A DNA stretch of 64,000 nucleotides from Endomychus coccineus (Eukaryota; Arthropoda; Insecta; Coleoptera; Endomychidae), in NCBI GenBank assembly GCA_958510875.1, contig OY294072.1, positions 3,410,001 through 3,474,000 on the forward strand, written 5' to 3'. Shown here piece by piece: positions 1 through 13,527 of this stretch. The number at the start of each line of letters is the position of its first letter. The first letter of the stretch is position 1. A model generated the notes under the pieces. That model was given only the letters and a program-made list of their open reading frames with translations. It did no database searches and was not told the origin of the DNA. The translations under genes and the position numbers were made by a program.

Positions 1-199
1 ATAACATTTTTGAATAGAGAAGGAAAGACCTTCCAAACGATATATCACAAGCCTATACTTCCTATTTCTAAAATTGGGGGTTGTGCCTGTCATTCAGAGG
101 GGGTTGAAGATAGGGGTCGCATTTTCACGTAGAAGGATGTCAATTTATAATTTAAATTTGACATGTTTCGGGATTTTTTTTAAATATGTATAGTAATCG

Positions 200-1830
200 A
201 AATAATGAATTTATTCCGTTTGGCGTTTACACACTTTATAGACAACACCCATAAGCACTTTGAGAACTGTCACAATATCCTAATAATTCAATAAACTCAG
301 CATTATACATATTTAAATTTAGTTCGATATAAATTGGAGGCATCGATAAAAGACTTGTTGAGAATCCTGACCACTGTTTATTCAAATCAGGGGGTAGAGG
401 TTCGTTCCAATGTAATTTTTTGAGCCATAGTTTTCGAATCAGAACCTTGGCCATAACCGATATGAGCCCCACTAATTCAAGAGGATCATAAAATTTGCAA
501 ACGAAACTTAAAATTTGTCTTTTGGTAAAATGACTATTCAAACATTGGGGTGGACAAACCATTTTGAATTTATCTAAGTTTACATCATAAAATAAACCTA
601 AAGTTTCAAAAACCATATTAGCAGTATTCATATCAATGTCATCAAAATGCTGATTTTCAATTGATATGTCCTTAAGAAGTTTCTTCCTATTGGAACATCA
701 TTTATGTAGCTTGAATGTACCCAATTTTGAAAGTTCGATCAATTCAATTTATGATTGGAATAAATTTTTAATAAGCTATTACATGTCAGAGGGGAATTTA
801 ATTTTTCAGAATCAGCTAATTCCACCAAACACCTAGTAGCCAGAAATTGAGAACTTTTTAAGTTGTATGTTAGAGTTTGTAGTTGCAAACATTTAATTGG
901 TTGATCAGGCAGGATGATCTTTCCTCAATATATTTTGGAACTGGCTATGTGTTGGATCAACAAAAGTTTGTCGATACATCTGTTTTATATCGGTCATTAA
1001 AACATATTCATAGTACCTAAATAGTGTCAAAATATTGAATAGTTCATTTTGAACAACATGTTCATTATACATAAAGTCATTTATAGAATTCTTATTTGTA
1101 GTTTTCATACTACCGTTAAACATGACTCGTAAGTTTAGTACTTCGTTTTTGGATATTTATAACTGGATGATGTGCAAGAAAGTACACGGGTTCCTTATCT
1201 AAATCATATAATGATAAGTCAATAATTCCCGCATGGCCTAAGTCCACATATTCATGAATAAAATCTGAATATTGTTCAAATAGTAAAGGATCCACCTTGA
1301 AACATTTTTCTAAATTAATAAATCGTTCGAAGGTCAATGAAAAGGTATCACCCAAATTTATATTCTGAATACTACACTTCAGAGGTAGTTTCACTTGGCA
1401 CCGATTGGCTACCCTTGTAAATGAATTTTCAAATGACGTTTCACAGGCTTCAAGTTTAGATGTATATTAATGAAGAATCTGAGGAACCTTCTCCGTTTCC
1501 CAAAATTTAGTAACCAATTCTTCTAGATTTTCTGTATTAATAGCAGGATGTAATGAAATACAATTGTTTCTAGAACTGGCCTCAAAATTATTTGTCGAAA
1601 TTAAACAATTCGCCAATATATCCAAATAATGTATTTTGGGCAATTAATTTCGTTGCGTTCAAATAATGCCTTTCTTTCAATAAAATTAGAGAGAACACAT
1701 CTGCGCCCAATAACAGTGAAACAGTATCAGGCACATTGAAATCCCTATCAGCTAACTTTGAACTGATTCTTGTAGGGATATTAATTTGCGATAGGTCTAT
1801 ATTTGCCCTGCGGTAAATTTATTGTTATCT
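200..1830 (-). pseudogene. BEL/Pao LTR retrotransposon pol remnant
   Basis: Leftward reading in several frames gives pieces of a Pao-type polyprotein in the right order. Around 1640-1760 is the aspartic-protease-like region with the string LLGADVF. Around 1500-1540 is the KFWE linker. At 905-1123 is a reverse transcriptase piece with TDIKQMYRQ. At 236-631 is the post-RT stretch with KRQILSFVCKFYDPLELVG. Stops and frame changes separate the pieces, so the copy is dead. No LTR was recognised. The assignment rests on recalled family motifs. Confidence 0.85.
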
Positions 1831-4800
1831 TATTGACAACAGCTTAAACTAAATTTAGAATCATGAACACAATATTTACAAAGCTCAATTTGAAGTATTG
1901 AAACTGTACAATCTATCATTTGTAAACTTTCCCGTCATCTCTCTTAATGTTGTATAACATCCATATAGTGATGTATACTTTGTCGAAAGTATACCTTGTG
2001 GCAGCAACTTCGTTGTTGAACACTTTTATAATCATTTTCATACATCTAAGTTTCCATACAATTGGTTCTGATATGATCTGGTGAAATTTTTTCACCAACT
2101 GACATATGTATGAAATGATAGGTACTTGTAAATTGAACATTGAATGCTTTCCCTCCCAAGAACATATGAAATACTCTTGTATACATCTTTCCTTATTCCA
2201 TATAATTATCCATATTTGGCATTGAATTCTTGAAAGATGATATTATAATGTATCATAACGTTGTATCTACGTTGAAAATGTGAAATGACAATTCAGATCC
2301 CAGAACATAATACACCATACACATGTATATGAAAATATCTTTATTGTATCTATAGTAAGATTACTCGAGTATATTGAAAGGCTTGTACTATGAATTTGAA
2401 ATAATTCTGAGTGAATCCAATGATCGTGCTGCTACTGGAAGATGCTACGCTTACTGTAGAATATGACAGATATCTTGATTCATTCCTTGGAAATATATTA
2501 TACTCTCCTCGTACATGACGTACATACCATTTTTGATCGTTTTGTCATACTTTCAATCCCTATGTACTTTAGTTTGTTGCAAGAATATATCTGTAGGCAC
2601 CAACATTGATATGTACAATAAATCTATATCTAAAAAGAAATATCGTAAGTCTTATTGTTACATATTGTTCAGACATACCTCTAGAACGTTTTTTAATAGA
2701 TGAGGCCCCACGGTTATATCTTATTCATGTAGTTTTGTTGAATTTTGATTAGAGACATGTTGTTTACTACTTAGAACTCCCAGACTATGAATAAGGTTAG
2801 ATTTTGGTGAAATAAGACCATAGATTTGTGGCTACACTTATTTAAAAGTTTGTAGAGTCGATAGTTATGGTTTTTCGTGGCCCCAATACTCTATAGATGT
2901 AGAAATGTACTTGTACCCCTGGGAAGAATATATTCGTCCATGGACGATTTTGGACACTCATATGCGGTATAGAGTTTTTATAACGGTTTGGGCATTGTTT
3001 CCACTTCATTTCATTATAAATACACCTTCGAAATCGATCGCTTTCGAAAATTATCAGTAAATTCTTACATAGGTTACCTTCAAACGACGTCGAATCTTTA
3101 TCAATTTATTTGACCTATTTAGAGGCATTTTTGGGTTAAATGTTGGACTATAATAATTTTTTTGCATTATCGATGACGATCTTTCGAATGGTGAATTTTA
3201 ATTGAACGTAGAGGCCTTAGTTTTCGATTTTGGAAAATTTCCGAGGAAATCTTGCAATATGGCCGACAAAAATTGGTATTATATCGATTTGAATAAAAAT
3301 ATCCCCAACTCTTGTGTCAGATTAATTAATTTGACGTTTCTAAGAATGCCAAATTTCGCAATTTTATAAGAGAGTTTAAACACTCAGATGTCTTTAGCGC
3401 TTGAGGCTTCGGGATTTTCACTTGGCCTATCGAAATTAGAAGGATTAAATTATCTAAAAACACAATTGCATGAACGCCAGATGTCCTATGTAATATACTA
3501 CGAACGAAATGATTTTGACATATGCCTCGAGGAGCTCGCTACGCGTCAGTTAGAGTTTATAAATTTTACCTCGATCTTGTTAATTTGGGGCCATTTCGTG
3601 GCCCGTGCGGTTGGCGCCAGCTGTAATAAAGTCTTTTCGGCTATGAGCCGCTAGCATTTATCCGCTTCGGGTATATTTTAGTAGTTAGAAAATTCCCTTT
3701 GGTGCTTCGCACGAGAGACGTGCGTAGCTGAGACCTGAGAGTACCTGTTTCTATTTTAATTGAATTTTCCTATTTAAAAGATATTTTGGGGCCCGAGACT
3801 ATGCTATTTAGTTGGCCCCGTTCATAATCTAACGACATGGAGCGGAAACGGCCCGCGAAAAGTCCTCGTAAAGTCGTTCTATGTTCCGAAGGTTTGCACT
3901 TTTCCAACTTGCGCGCTACGGGCGTCTCACGTGAACGTTATTCGATTTAACGAAAATTAACCAATTTAAGACATTTTTCGACCTCGTTTGGGGCTTTGGT
4001 GACCTTTCAAAAGGTTCAAAGTTAACGTTTCGACCTTCTCTCGGGCTCAAACCCGTTGCCAATTTTAGCTTGTCGGGTTCAAAGTTGATCGTCGATATGG
4101 TCGAAAATCGCATATTCCTAGTGAGTTTTCTAGGAACTTGGGTACCAACTCAATAAGGCCAGTATTATTCTCTTCTTATCACTCGTGTGACTGAAGTCGC
4201 TAAATGCCTTAATGCCTTAATTATTCATGTACTTATTATGATTCTAGTCAGCTCTTACAAGACATGTTTTTTTTTGTGCCAGTGGCGTTATTTTCTAGTC
4301 TCCTCGCTCCTTAGTTAAAATCAGAAAGGAGCCTTGATTTGGCGGTATCTGGCTTCTTTCAATGTTCTTTACTGTGTGTACTGTTTTGCACGAGTTGCAT
4401 GTTAATATCTTTTAGAGGGGTTGTCAGACGAACCGTCTACCGTCATATGTCATGTTGTATTTGTTCAGTTTAGTGTACACCTTGAATCATTCAACTGTTC
4501 CCAACTTAGCAAACTAATTTTGAACTGATGTACACAAGCTATGGGTACTTCTTTGTATTACAGAGCATTCATTTTACTGAAAATTACCATTTTATTTTAT
4601 GAATCAGATCTTTCCAAAACAAACCATTATTACGTTATACTAATTATCTGTATGATATAAGTTTATGGGTGATTTATTAATTTTCAGAACATTTCAATGA
4701 AAGCCATGTAAATACAAATTGATTGTTAACAATCAATACCACTACATTATTTATTCTATTCCGACTTTTAGATAAGCTTAGCTATTCCCTTTCATATTAG

Positions 4801-7389
4801 GTGATAAAGTTTCAGCTTTTTAGAATACATCTTCGCAACCAATGAACAACACCACATTGTCTTAAAATCTAGAGCAAACATCATTATATGGGAAATATAT
4901 TGTTCATTTGTTATCTACTTGTCATTAAAGTTTGAAAAAAAGGAATAAATTTGAGTGAAGCACAAGCTTTTCACAAAAATGTTGTTCTTTTCTGAGGTTC
5001 AAATTCAGTACTAGTGAAGGAAAATGAAGAACTTATGACAAGTTGGCAGACATTCCTCTGATTTTCACCTGGCTATTGCTATACAGTCGAAATTTTGATC
5101 CAGAAATGCGTTTCGAGTTTGAATCGAAAAAATATAGTAGTAGATATAGCAAATTATATATTTTCAGGAAGCCTCAAGCTTTACAAAATTGCAGTTTGTG
5201 TATGTTAATTGAAAATACAACAATCCTCTTGCATTTGGGATGGTACGATTGCCATCCTCATGATTATGAATGAGCCTCAAGAATTTGTGATAAGTTTTCT
5301 GAATATCTACAGAGAAAAAACTAAGTTGAAATCATCAGAATATCAATCCTTTTTATATCTAAAAACAATCTCCCTTATCCACTAAAAATACTGTTAAGAG
5401 ACTGAGGATCAGAGTAAACAGAGTAAACCAGTTTACTCTGATGATGGCTACTTGGTAGCTGAAAGGTCCTCAGTACCTTAGCAGTTTTTTTAGGGAATAC
5501 AGGTGATTGTTTCTTTTTTATTAGTGTTATAGTCTATCCATAATGTGAACTCTTCCATAGTTTATTATCTAAAATACTGTTGACAATTTTTGGTCAATAA
5601 TTTTCAAGATTAGCTGTCGGTGGATGTCTGCTATTTAAGATGTTAAAATGTTCAATATTTATTCAAACAGCTTCCGAAAATCAACATTTTAATGTGTCAG
5701 TACTAGTTTTATACTCTTTCAAAGGATCTGTTGCTCATGATTCAAATTTTGGGAATTATTTTCGACCGTTGTCATCAATTATAACTACTTACCTGATCAC
5801 CAACGCTGATCAAAAAAGCAGATTCAAGTATTTTTGTGATATTTTGTCGAAAGTTGTAGATAGCTTATCAGCTATAACGACGCCATGGTCTCAGCTTGCT
5901 AACGTCAACTGCAAAGAAGTATTTGAACTATGTAATTCACTCTATAATATCTGTATTTTCAAGAAATTATTGGAGGCAATTGTTTGCGCAAACTGCCTCT
6001 AGATGGGGTGCAACTTTCAACTCTGCATTGATGAAACAATTATTTAGTTTTCATTTACTTAATTTGATGTATGCACTTTGAAGTCATATTGTGGATAAAA
6101 TTTGTCTACTCAGAATGGTTTTCATTTTGGATGTAAATGGAATGTTATGTTTCGTACAAAATATGATAGGTACATTGATGTTTTGTTCATCATGTAATTG
6201 CAGTTTTCACTTTGAACAATCTATTGTTCCAATTTCGTTAAATACTTTGAGCTGAATAATAAGTCGTCTATTTTTGATACTATTGAAAATCTTTTTGTTT
6301 TCAAATATACTTCTCCTGATAAAGTTAACAATAATGACCCTCAATCGGTAAATTCAAGTTTGAGGTTAGTTAATCAGGAATTTCGATACATACAATAGTA
6401 GACTCCAAAATTGACAAAACTTTGGATAATCAACCAAAAGGTGAATTTTTAAGGTGTGACCATAAACTGAACTACCTCTAATTCTCATCACATCTTTCCA
6501 ATGGTTTTTGAATAGAATTCGAACTATAGTTTCTTATATTCAAAACCATGACCCACAACCACTAAAACGTTTTTAGTGCAATAGAAAACGTGTAAAAATG
6601 GCAATACCATATCCCATCAAAGTGTAATTCGTGATAGTCGCAAACAAACACGATTATGTAGAAAAATAGCTTTATTAAAGAAATATTTAAAATAATTGTG
6701 GTTTTACTACAAAGTTTACGTACTAATATTCATAGAAGAGCAAGAACTCCAATATTTTCAGTTCTTATTCTATTGCCAACAAGTCAATAACGATCAAACA
6801 TTTTCAATCAAGAGAAATAATTACAAATAATGGTGTCTGGGGGTCTGTCTCCAAAGTAATCTAACACATAATCTCTGAGATTTAGGATGATCCGTAATAT
6901 AACAGCATTTCATTAAATAATATTTGGTGGTGGTGAAAAGAAGTTGAATGCAGTAAATGAAGAGGAAAACAAAAGAATCCTATGACAGTAATTAAGCTGT
7001 TAAGGTTGACAAAAATGAATTGAAATGTTCATTCCAATAATATCTTTCCCTCCTTCGAATCAAAATTCAGGGTATTCGTCAATTGATTCCGAGTGTTTTA
7101 ATACTCATGAGTTTTGGCATTAGACAATAACAATTAGTTTTATTTAGTTTTTACCACCACAAGCACTTGCATACCTACTTCTTCGGTCGACATTGAATGT
7201 TTGGTCAGTCCCCTGTTAGGTTCAAGTGTTTCAGCATCGTTCAAAGGCACTCAATTGTAATCCGTGGTCCTACGAAGTTTTCTCCTATTTTTGTGGGAAT
7301 GTTTCTCAGGAGGAAGATCTCTGGCCGTATTAACTTCTTACTACTTTCCGACTTGGTTTAGCAGGTATATTGTATTTTCTTGATATATT
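1831..7389. other. Gene-poor AT-rich interval
   Basis: No convincing coding region. Short open frames (for example 3388-3654 and 5640-6002) have no family resemblance and no shared copy in the window. The stretch 2750-4190 is noticeably more GC-rich and CG-containing than its surroundings and may be an unclassified repeat or LTR, but I could not find its partner. A foldback repeat at 5360-5520 is listed separately. Confidence 0.4.
5360..5520. repeat. Foldback (MITE-like) inverted repeat
   Basis: An imperfect inverted repeat about 160 bp long. The inner arms CAGAGTAAAC and GTTTACTCTG are perfect. The outer arms continue through CTAAAAATACTGTTAAG on the left and its near-complement ending in CAGTTTTTTTAG on the right. 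It carries no coding capacity. This is typical of a small non-autonomous DNA element, though no target duplication was established. Confidence 0.5.
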
Positions 7390-8250
7390 CTTCGCTGGCT
7401 CTTCGAGCATTATAGATTTTCCTCTCGTATACACGAAGTGAAAAAGCGACTGCCAAGGTTCAATCAACCTAACCAAGTTCAATTATCCAACCTGATCAGT
7501 AATACCCAGGGTACTTTCTAAGAAGATGATGCCTAATCGGATTACAGCGTGTTGATACAATGAATTAAGGTAATCTCCTAGTTTATGACCCCAATAAAAT
7601 CCTGTTTCAGAGGCATAATACAAGTAAACTTCATATCTGTAGTGTTCTGAGCATCTGTAGAATATATTCCGGCGAAGTAGATATTTTTTAAATCAGTCGA
7701 ATTTTGACATATCTCAAGGTGGTATGGAAAAAATGTGATTCTGGAGAACCTCATTGAATTGGATGAAAGTGCGTTATAATACTTTTTCAACGATGAGGAA
7801 TTCGATACCAACGTTAGTTTTGACTTTAGATGACGCCTAACCGAGTTTCAGCGTGATGAGACCCTGAATCACGGCGATCTCCTAGTTTATGACCCTAATA
7901 AAATCATGTTTCAGAGGAATAATACGAGTAAAATTCATAGTAGTAGTGTTCTAAGCATCTGCAAAATAAATTCCATGAATTATAAAATTTTTTTGAATCA
8001 GTCGAAGTTTGAAAACATTCCTAAGGGATGAAAGTGCGTTATAATACGTTTTCAATGATGAGAAATTCGATACCAATGTTAGTTTCAACTTTAGATGACG
8101 TGTTGAGACCCTGAATTACGGCGATCCCTAAATTTAAGTGAATTAGAACATTTTCTTGAAAATAATCTCAATTAAATGATTGATCGGATAAAAGTTATCA
8201 AAACATTTCAAATGTATTAATTAGGTACAGCTTAAATCACCATGTGAACA
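7390..8250. repeat. Diverged ~300-bp tandem repeat, family A
   Basis: A unit beginning GATGCCTAATCGGATTACAGCG near 7527 recurs diverged near 7828 and partially near 8095. Shared blocks include TCTCCTAGTTTATGACCC, AAAGTGCGTTATAATAC and the run around 'gaattcgataccaa'. The flanking parts (TTCGAGCATTATAG near 7405, AAGTGAATTAG.ACATTTT near 8140) recur at 9704-10150, so this is an expanded copy of a dispersed family. The open frame at 7578-7811 is a by-product. Confidence 0.6.
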
Positions 8251-9094
8251 AAGTTTTGATAAATCGGCTAACCAACCCTTGATTCCATATTTTAGATACA
8301 GAAACATGGACTCTGTTGATTAGCTCATTCTGTGGTTGTCTGAGAGATATTAGAATGGAACAAGAACAATAAATTTAGTATTTTTGAGAATGGAGTTCTC
8401 GAGACCCAGAAGTCGCAAAAGTTAAGTCTCAGAGAAAATAATATGATCTGATAACGGGTTACGAGTGTTGACAATAGTTCATTACCATCTTTCTGATTGT
8501 CAGGGCAACAGAGAACAATCTGTCAACTCTGATGGTGGTTGCACGTGTTTTACGCAATTATTCACAAACGAATTATCCCATAGATCATAGAACAACTTTT
8601 ACTTAGAAGATTCTCCCCTTCCATTAAAGCTCTCTGTGAAAATACATAGCAACGCAGATATTTTCATCCTCTACATTTCAACTTGCATAGGAAGGCAGGT
8701 ATAATGACTATTATTCTAATATCACCCTAGTGGTTGTACTTTGTAACTTCTGTAATTACTTCTAATTAGGAACGCATTAGATGGCAGTACGAACTACTAT
8801 AACATACAGTTACTGTTACATTATTCACATACATACATAATATAGACTTAAATAGAGTTCAACTCTCACATTACCATGGATGGCACTCAATGACATAATA
8901 AACGCCTAGAGAGATATGTTAGCACACAAGCTTCTACACCACAAGGAAAAGCCAACCTTTTGTGTGTTTGAAAATTCCACTTTGGATCGACAAGGGAAGG
9001 ATCCTCATAATATTGCTGCCATCGATAGCCATATGCCTGAAATTGCCTTTCCCCAGCGCACAATTGGGCACATTCTGCTTGACTCAATACCAAA
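8251..9094. other. AT-rich interval without recognised genes
   Basis: Nothing was recognised apart from weak LINE-like coding traces beginning after about 8900, which lead into the LINE fragment that follows. Confidence 0.4.
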
Positions 9095-9700
9095 AAGGCC
9101 ATGAAACCAGAAGAAATTACACCTGTAATTCTCAGGGAATCTGGGGCAGAATTGACACCAGTTTTCTGCCGGTTGTTTACACTTTCATACAAACTTGGTG
9201 TTTCTTTCCAACTGGAAGACAGCTAGAGTCCATTCAATTTCAAAAAAAGAAAAGTGACCCTTCCTAATAATTAATAATTATAGAACTATCGCAATATTAT
9301 CTGTGATCTCTAAAGTGATGAAAAAAGCCTGCAAAATATGGAGCGTATCCAATATCTAGAGAGCTGCAAAATTGTGAATGATCAGAGATGAACAGGAGAC
9401 CGGCTTGCCTGCATAACACATGCAGGGCAGAAACATATTGGAAAACATGGGGAATCTCTGGCTGTAGCATTGGATGTCTCCAAAGCATTTGACCGAGTCT
9501 GGCACCAAGGTCGACTTGGGAAGCTACCGTCATATGGTTTACCGCTTCAACTTTGTATGTTACTTTCGAGTTTCACTCAGATAGATTACTCCATGTGGTA
9601 TTGGACAAAGTATTCTGTGATACTATGGCCTCCAAACATTCAAGAAAAATTCGAATGCCTATCCTCCCTCCCCCAAGATGTCACCGCTGGCTCACACGAT
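9095..9700 (+). pseudogene. LINE (jockey-like) reverse transcriptase remnant
   Basis: Rightward translation in shifting frames gives typical non-LTR reverse transcriptase text: an SNWKTARVHSISKK-like stretch near 9200, NYRTIAILSVISKVMKK near 9270-9320, and DVSKAFDRVWHQG followed by KLPSYGLPLQLC near 9470-9560. These correspond to RT blocks 1 to 4 of jockey-type elements. Stops and indels break the frame repeatedly. The catalytic YADD block is absent, so this is a short internal fragment. Confidence 0.85.
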
Positions 9701-9703
9701 GTT

Positions 9704-10150
9704 CTTCGAGCATTATAGGTTTTCCTCTCGTATAGTCAAAGTATACAAGAAAGATTTGCGGAGAGTAACTTTGCCACGCACTCTAACTATTCTCCAAGTG
9801 GCAACACCAGTTTATTCTATTACCTATTTGCGATTGATATCGTATTATATTATACTTATTATCCTGATAAATATATTAGACTGGTCAAAAGATCCTTAAT
9901 TGAAGCGCAGTAGCAACGTAGTCTACTTTGGAGCAATTTAAGTTACCCTGGTAGCTGATTTTCCTTAAAACAATTTTCGTCGTTAGAGTATCTGCGTCCC
10001 AACATAACAAAGTTCCATTCTTCAACCTGATAAGTTGTACACTGGATACTTTGAAAGAAGGAATAACCGAAAATTCAAGTGAATTAGTAGAACATTTTAT
10101 TAAAAATAATCTTTAATAAATAGTTGATCGGTCGAAAGTCAGCCGAGAAA
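9704..10150. repeat. Dispersed repeat, family A (second copy)
   Basis: Shares TTCGAGCATTATAG.TTTTCCTCTCGTATA, the 'TTCAACCTGAT.AG' block near 10015-10060 and the AAGTGAATTAG...GAACATTTT block near 10075 with the 7390-8250 region, but without the internal 300-bp duplication. Confidence 0.5.
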
Positions 10151-11144
10151 AGCCGATATCCTTCACCCGAGTATACATGCACTTTAATAATACATGAAGA
10201 AAGTACATCAATCAATTACAACAAATTTTCGAATAACCTACTGACCTAGTATTACCAGAAATATATAAAAATTAATAAAACTAACCCGTCAAAAGTTCAA
10301 CTAGCTTGCGATGACCTTGCCGCTTGAAGTTCCGAACCCACGCTGCTATCGGGAAGCAAAATACGTTAGCGGAATCTTCACCGCTTCGGCCAGAACCGCC
10401 GATGGTTGAACATTGAATTCGATATATCAACAGTTAAATCGTTCGTCGCTAGCAGCATAATAATAACTATATGGGTGGGAGGTACCAAGCTAGCTTAATA
10501 GACATTCATCGCGTTAAAACAATAGCCAGACAACACAAAATTGTTACAGATCTTATAGCTGATAGTTCGCTAGAAATCGCCTCCTGATACATGATTCTTG
10601 ATTCCTTACCTTTTTCTATCGTTTGGTGATGCTAAGATTTTGGTTTTTTTCTCGCTTGTCTAAACCCATGATGTTTTGTGATGCGCAGTGATCACCTATT
10701 GATCTAACCTTGATGTTTTTCACATCGAGATACACATATCATCATAGAGAACAAGGTTATAATCGATTATTAGATCTTCGAATTTGACACAAAATGAAGA
10801 TAAAAACGTGGAGTGATGTGGAACAACCTAACGTTCTGTCTTTTTGTAAAACGTTCCACATTTGTATGAAAACGGTGTTGAACCGTTTAAAATAGTACCA
10901 TATGTGTTACGAAAGTAACAGCAAGAACAGCGCAGGGTATACTATGAGTAGCAGTTGGCAACTTTGTTTATGATCATAGTTTGCTATGATAGAGGGCGCG
11001 GAGAAGATCGACGATCATAAAAAGACTATATGATCGATCCTTGATCTTGTTCTGTTGGTAGCGTTTCTTTGTACGCCATATTCGTTTTCATTTTAATCCT
11101 TTCTGGATTGTAAAGCTTTGAAATTTCACATTCAATATTGAAAG
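10151..11144. other. Interval without recognised genes; possible promoter at its right end
   Basis: No coding region recognised. From about 10900 to 11144 the sequence loses its AT-rich repeat character and leads into a possible 5' UTR (see the next entry). Several GATC-rich palindromic clusters occur near 10970-11045. Confidence 0.3.
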
Positions 11145-11283
11145 ATGAGCCAATTGTGTGGATCTAGTTTATTGAACAAAGCATTAGAAAATTATAATGA
11201 AAAGAGAGCATAATGTTCACCACTACCAAAACCGATGGCTCCGAGGGAGTTGGCGGAGAAGTGCTTCAGATTGGTTCTAGCAG
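11145..11283 (+). CDS. Candidate host first coding exon with an upstream ORF
   Basis: An upstream ORF of 22 codons starts at 11145. Its TAA overlaps the next ATG at 11213 (TAATG). The second frame runs 23 codons plus two bases (product starts MFTTTKTDGSEGVGGEVLQI) and stops exactly at a strong donor, AG|GTATGT, at 11284. The region is more GC-rich than its surroundings. The product was not recognised and downstream exons were not found before 13.5 kb. It could be a genuine first exon with a long intron, or coincidence. Confidence 0.3.
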
Positions 11284-13521
11284 GTATGTTGGTTTGATAA
11301 ATATTATATAACGAATATACATCATTAAGACTAGAAATTGTATATGATGATTACCTAAGTGTTTCCCCAAATACGAAAACTATTTCATAATCTTGGTTGG
11401 AGAATGAAGGTCTCAGATTTTGCTCAGTTAAATATTCAACAGAACAAGAACTTAATTCATATTTATATTCGGTTCTTCGAGCATCCAACATTTTCACTAT
11501 ACACATGATTCCATAGAGATGGTAGTGAATCTCAAATTAAATATCGATGTATCTTCTAGTTTCATAAAACAACTTAAAGAGGTTACGGCGACTGAAGTCA
11601 AAGCCACTACAATCATATAAAATGGATGAGATGCCTTATATTTAGAGAATAAAAAACTACCAGGTTCAATAGATCTTAAAAGATTAGAAAATTTCTAAAC
11701 ATATTTCGCCCTTTTTTCTAATATCATCAATAAAAGAGATTCATCATTGTCACTTCCCAGCAAAAACAGTTACATATTGTATACATATATGCTACATATA
11801 TCTTGACATTTAAGTCATATTTGTTATGTAGCACACTCTATAATATAAATTGTACTTGTATGGCTCTATGTCCGCCACAAAATGATGTATCAGATACATA
11901 CATGATACTTCTGAATGTAAATAACATGTACTGCAAATTCACCTAACAATCATGTATTAATATACATTCAATTGAAGCACAGAAATATGTAGTAGGCACT
12001 GTAAATTTAGATTACAATATATGAAATATAATGTAATAGGTGCCTTACTCGAATACAATTAGTAAAATGAATATGCATTACAGCTACTGCATTTAGAATC
12101 AAATTCAACATAGCTCATAACATACATATAATGTAAAACCACAAGAAATTTTGTAATCTAAATAAGCTTTTTGGCAGCTATGCTACCATCTTCAATAGAC
12201 CTGAAACAAATGAAAAATCAGCAAACTAAAATCTTTCGGATATTGTCCAAAATCTCTACTGGATGCCAGATTATGGATAATTTCCATAAGATTGTACTAT
12301 GTTGGCTTATTAGTTTCAGGTCTACTGAAATAGGTAGCAGTAATAAGTTCATTTACATTATATTTATATTATTGTACTAACCAGCCTCCAAAAACTTTCA
12401 ACTTAGCTATGTTCCACAAATAGGTATGACCTGTAGACTTGAAAAGATAAATAACTGCAATTCTTTCAGAAAAAAAGATGTGCATTCTCTACAGCATGGC
12501 TGAAGGAACCAATATTTGACTGTTACACAAGCTTTATTACGTTTACTTCAATAAAATTGACATAAACTCATGTTGGGTTTGCTGTATGGGAATATTGTTC
12601 AAGTCAAATGCTGGTAAAACCTGCAATCATAAGCATTAGTGAATTTCCAGTTATAACAGAATATTTTTAAATACAAATAATCATCAAATATATTCACTTA
12701 TTTAGATATGTTTAAAAGTGACAAAACGAATTGAATTGAATTCCTATAGGGGATCTAATTCTAATTATTCATATTTATATACCTATATAAATGTAAAATA
12801 ATGAATGCTTTTAACAGTGTAATTCTAAAATGCCATGACATTTGAATCTGAAAATAATACAAATTTGTGAAGAAAAAATGTATTTGTTCCATAAAAATAT
12901 GTATCTTATAAAATATTTTTTCTCCAACTCCCTCTCGTGTTGCAACTCGGCTAATCAAAACCATTCACTCACGACTGTTTCAAAATCAGTTTCCTTCAAA
13001 CATTATGACAAACATCCTAGACATAAAAAAACTATTAAAATTGATGTTGACAAATTATCAATTATTACACTTTCAATATCTAAAAATTATTCTAATGTGA
13101 AAATATTAAAACATATTTCATATGAAACAATATAAGTACAACATAACGTGATTTCAGTAATATCTTTAGTATTTTCACTTCAGCTCCATTGATTTGTAAA
13201 AGTTCATTTATAGGCAAAGATACAACTCAACATGAATAATAGGGAACATGATTACGGTTCATTGAAAGCCTTTGACTGCATTTTCCATGTATATAATATT
13301 GTAATTATTTTTCATTTATAGTGAAAACATAGAATACAGACAAATTTTTCAAGTTAGTCAGTAGAGCAATTTTTTATGAACTGTGAACAAATTGAAATAC
13401 TTGAATTATTGATATCAACATTATGATCTTCTTGGCATACCCAGGAAAAAAATTAATCAAGAAAACAAAATCTAAGAAATTCAACTTCAGCTTAAAACGC
13501 TATAATTTGGAATCATTTCTA
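11284..13521. other. AT-rich DNA with TATA/TACA-rich repeats and one foldback
   Basis: The stretch 11760-12140 is dense in ATGTATCAGATACATAC-like words that reappear in the opposite orientation at 34560-34960. An imperfect inverted repeat (arms near 12176-12215 and 12300-12345, sharing TAGACCTGAAAC/GTTTCAGGTCTA) looks like a small foldback element. The part next to 13521 is the former 3' flank of the transposase-like gene interrupted by copy 1. No other gene seen. Confidence 0.4.
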
Positions 13522-13527
13522 CTTATG
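13522..13527. repeat. Target site duplication of copy 1 (left)
   Basis: CTTATG immediately before the AGTAGATG terminus. The identical hexamer follows the right terminus at 33118-33123. Six base pairs is the known duplication size for Polinton integrases. Confidence 0.95.

Noticed and set aside
3388..3654. 88-residue frame in the GC-richer patch at 3.4 kb as a gene
   Set aside because: No recognised motif, no second copy, no splice or promoter context.
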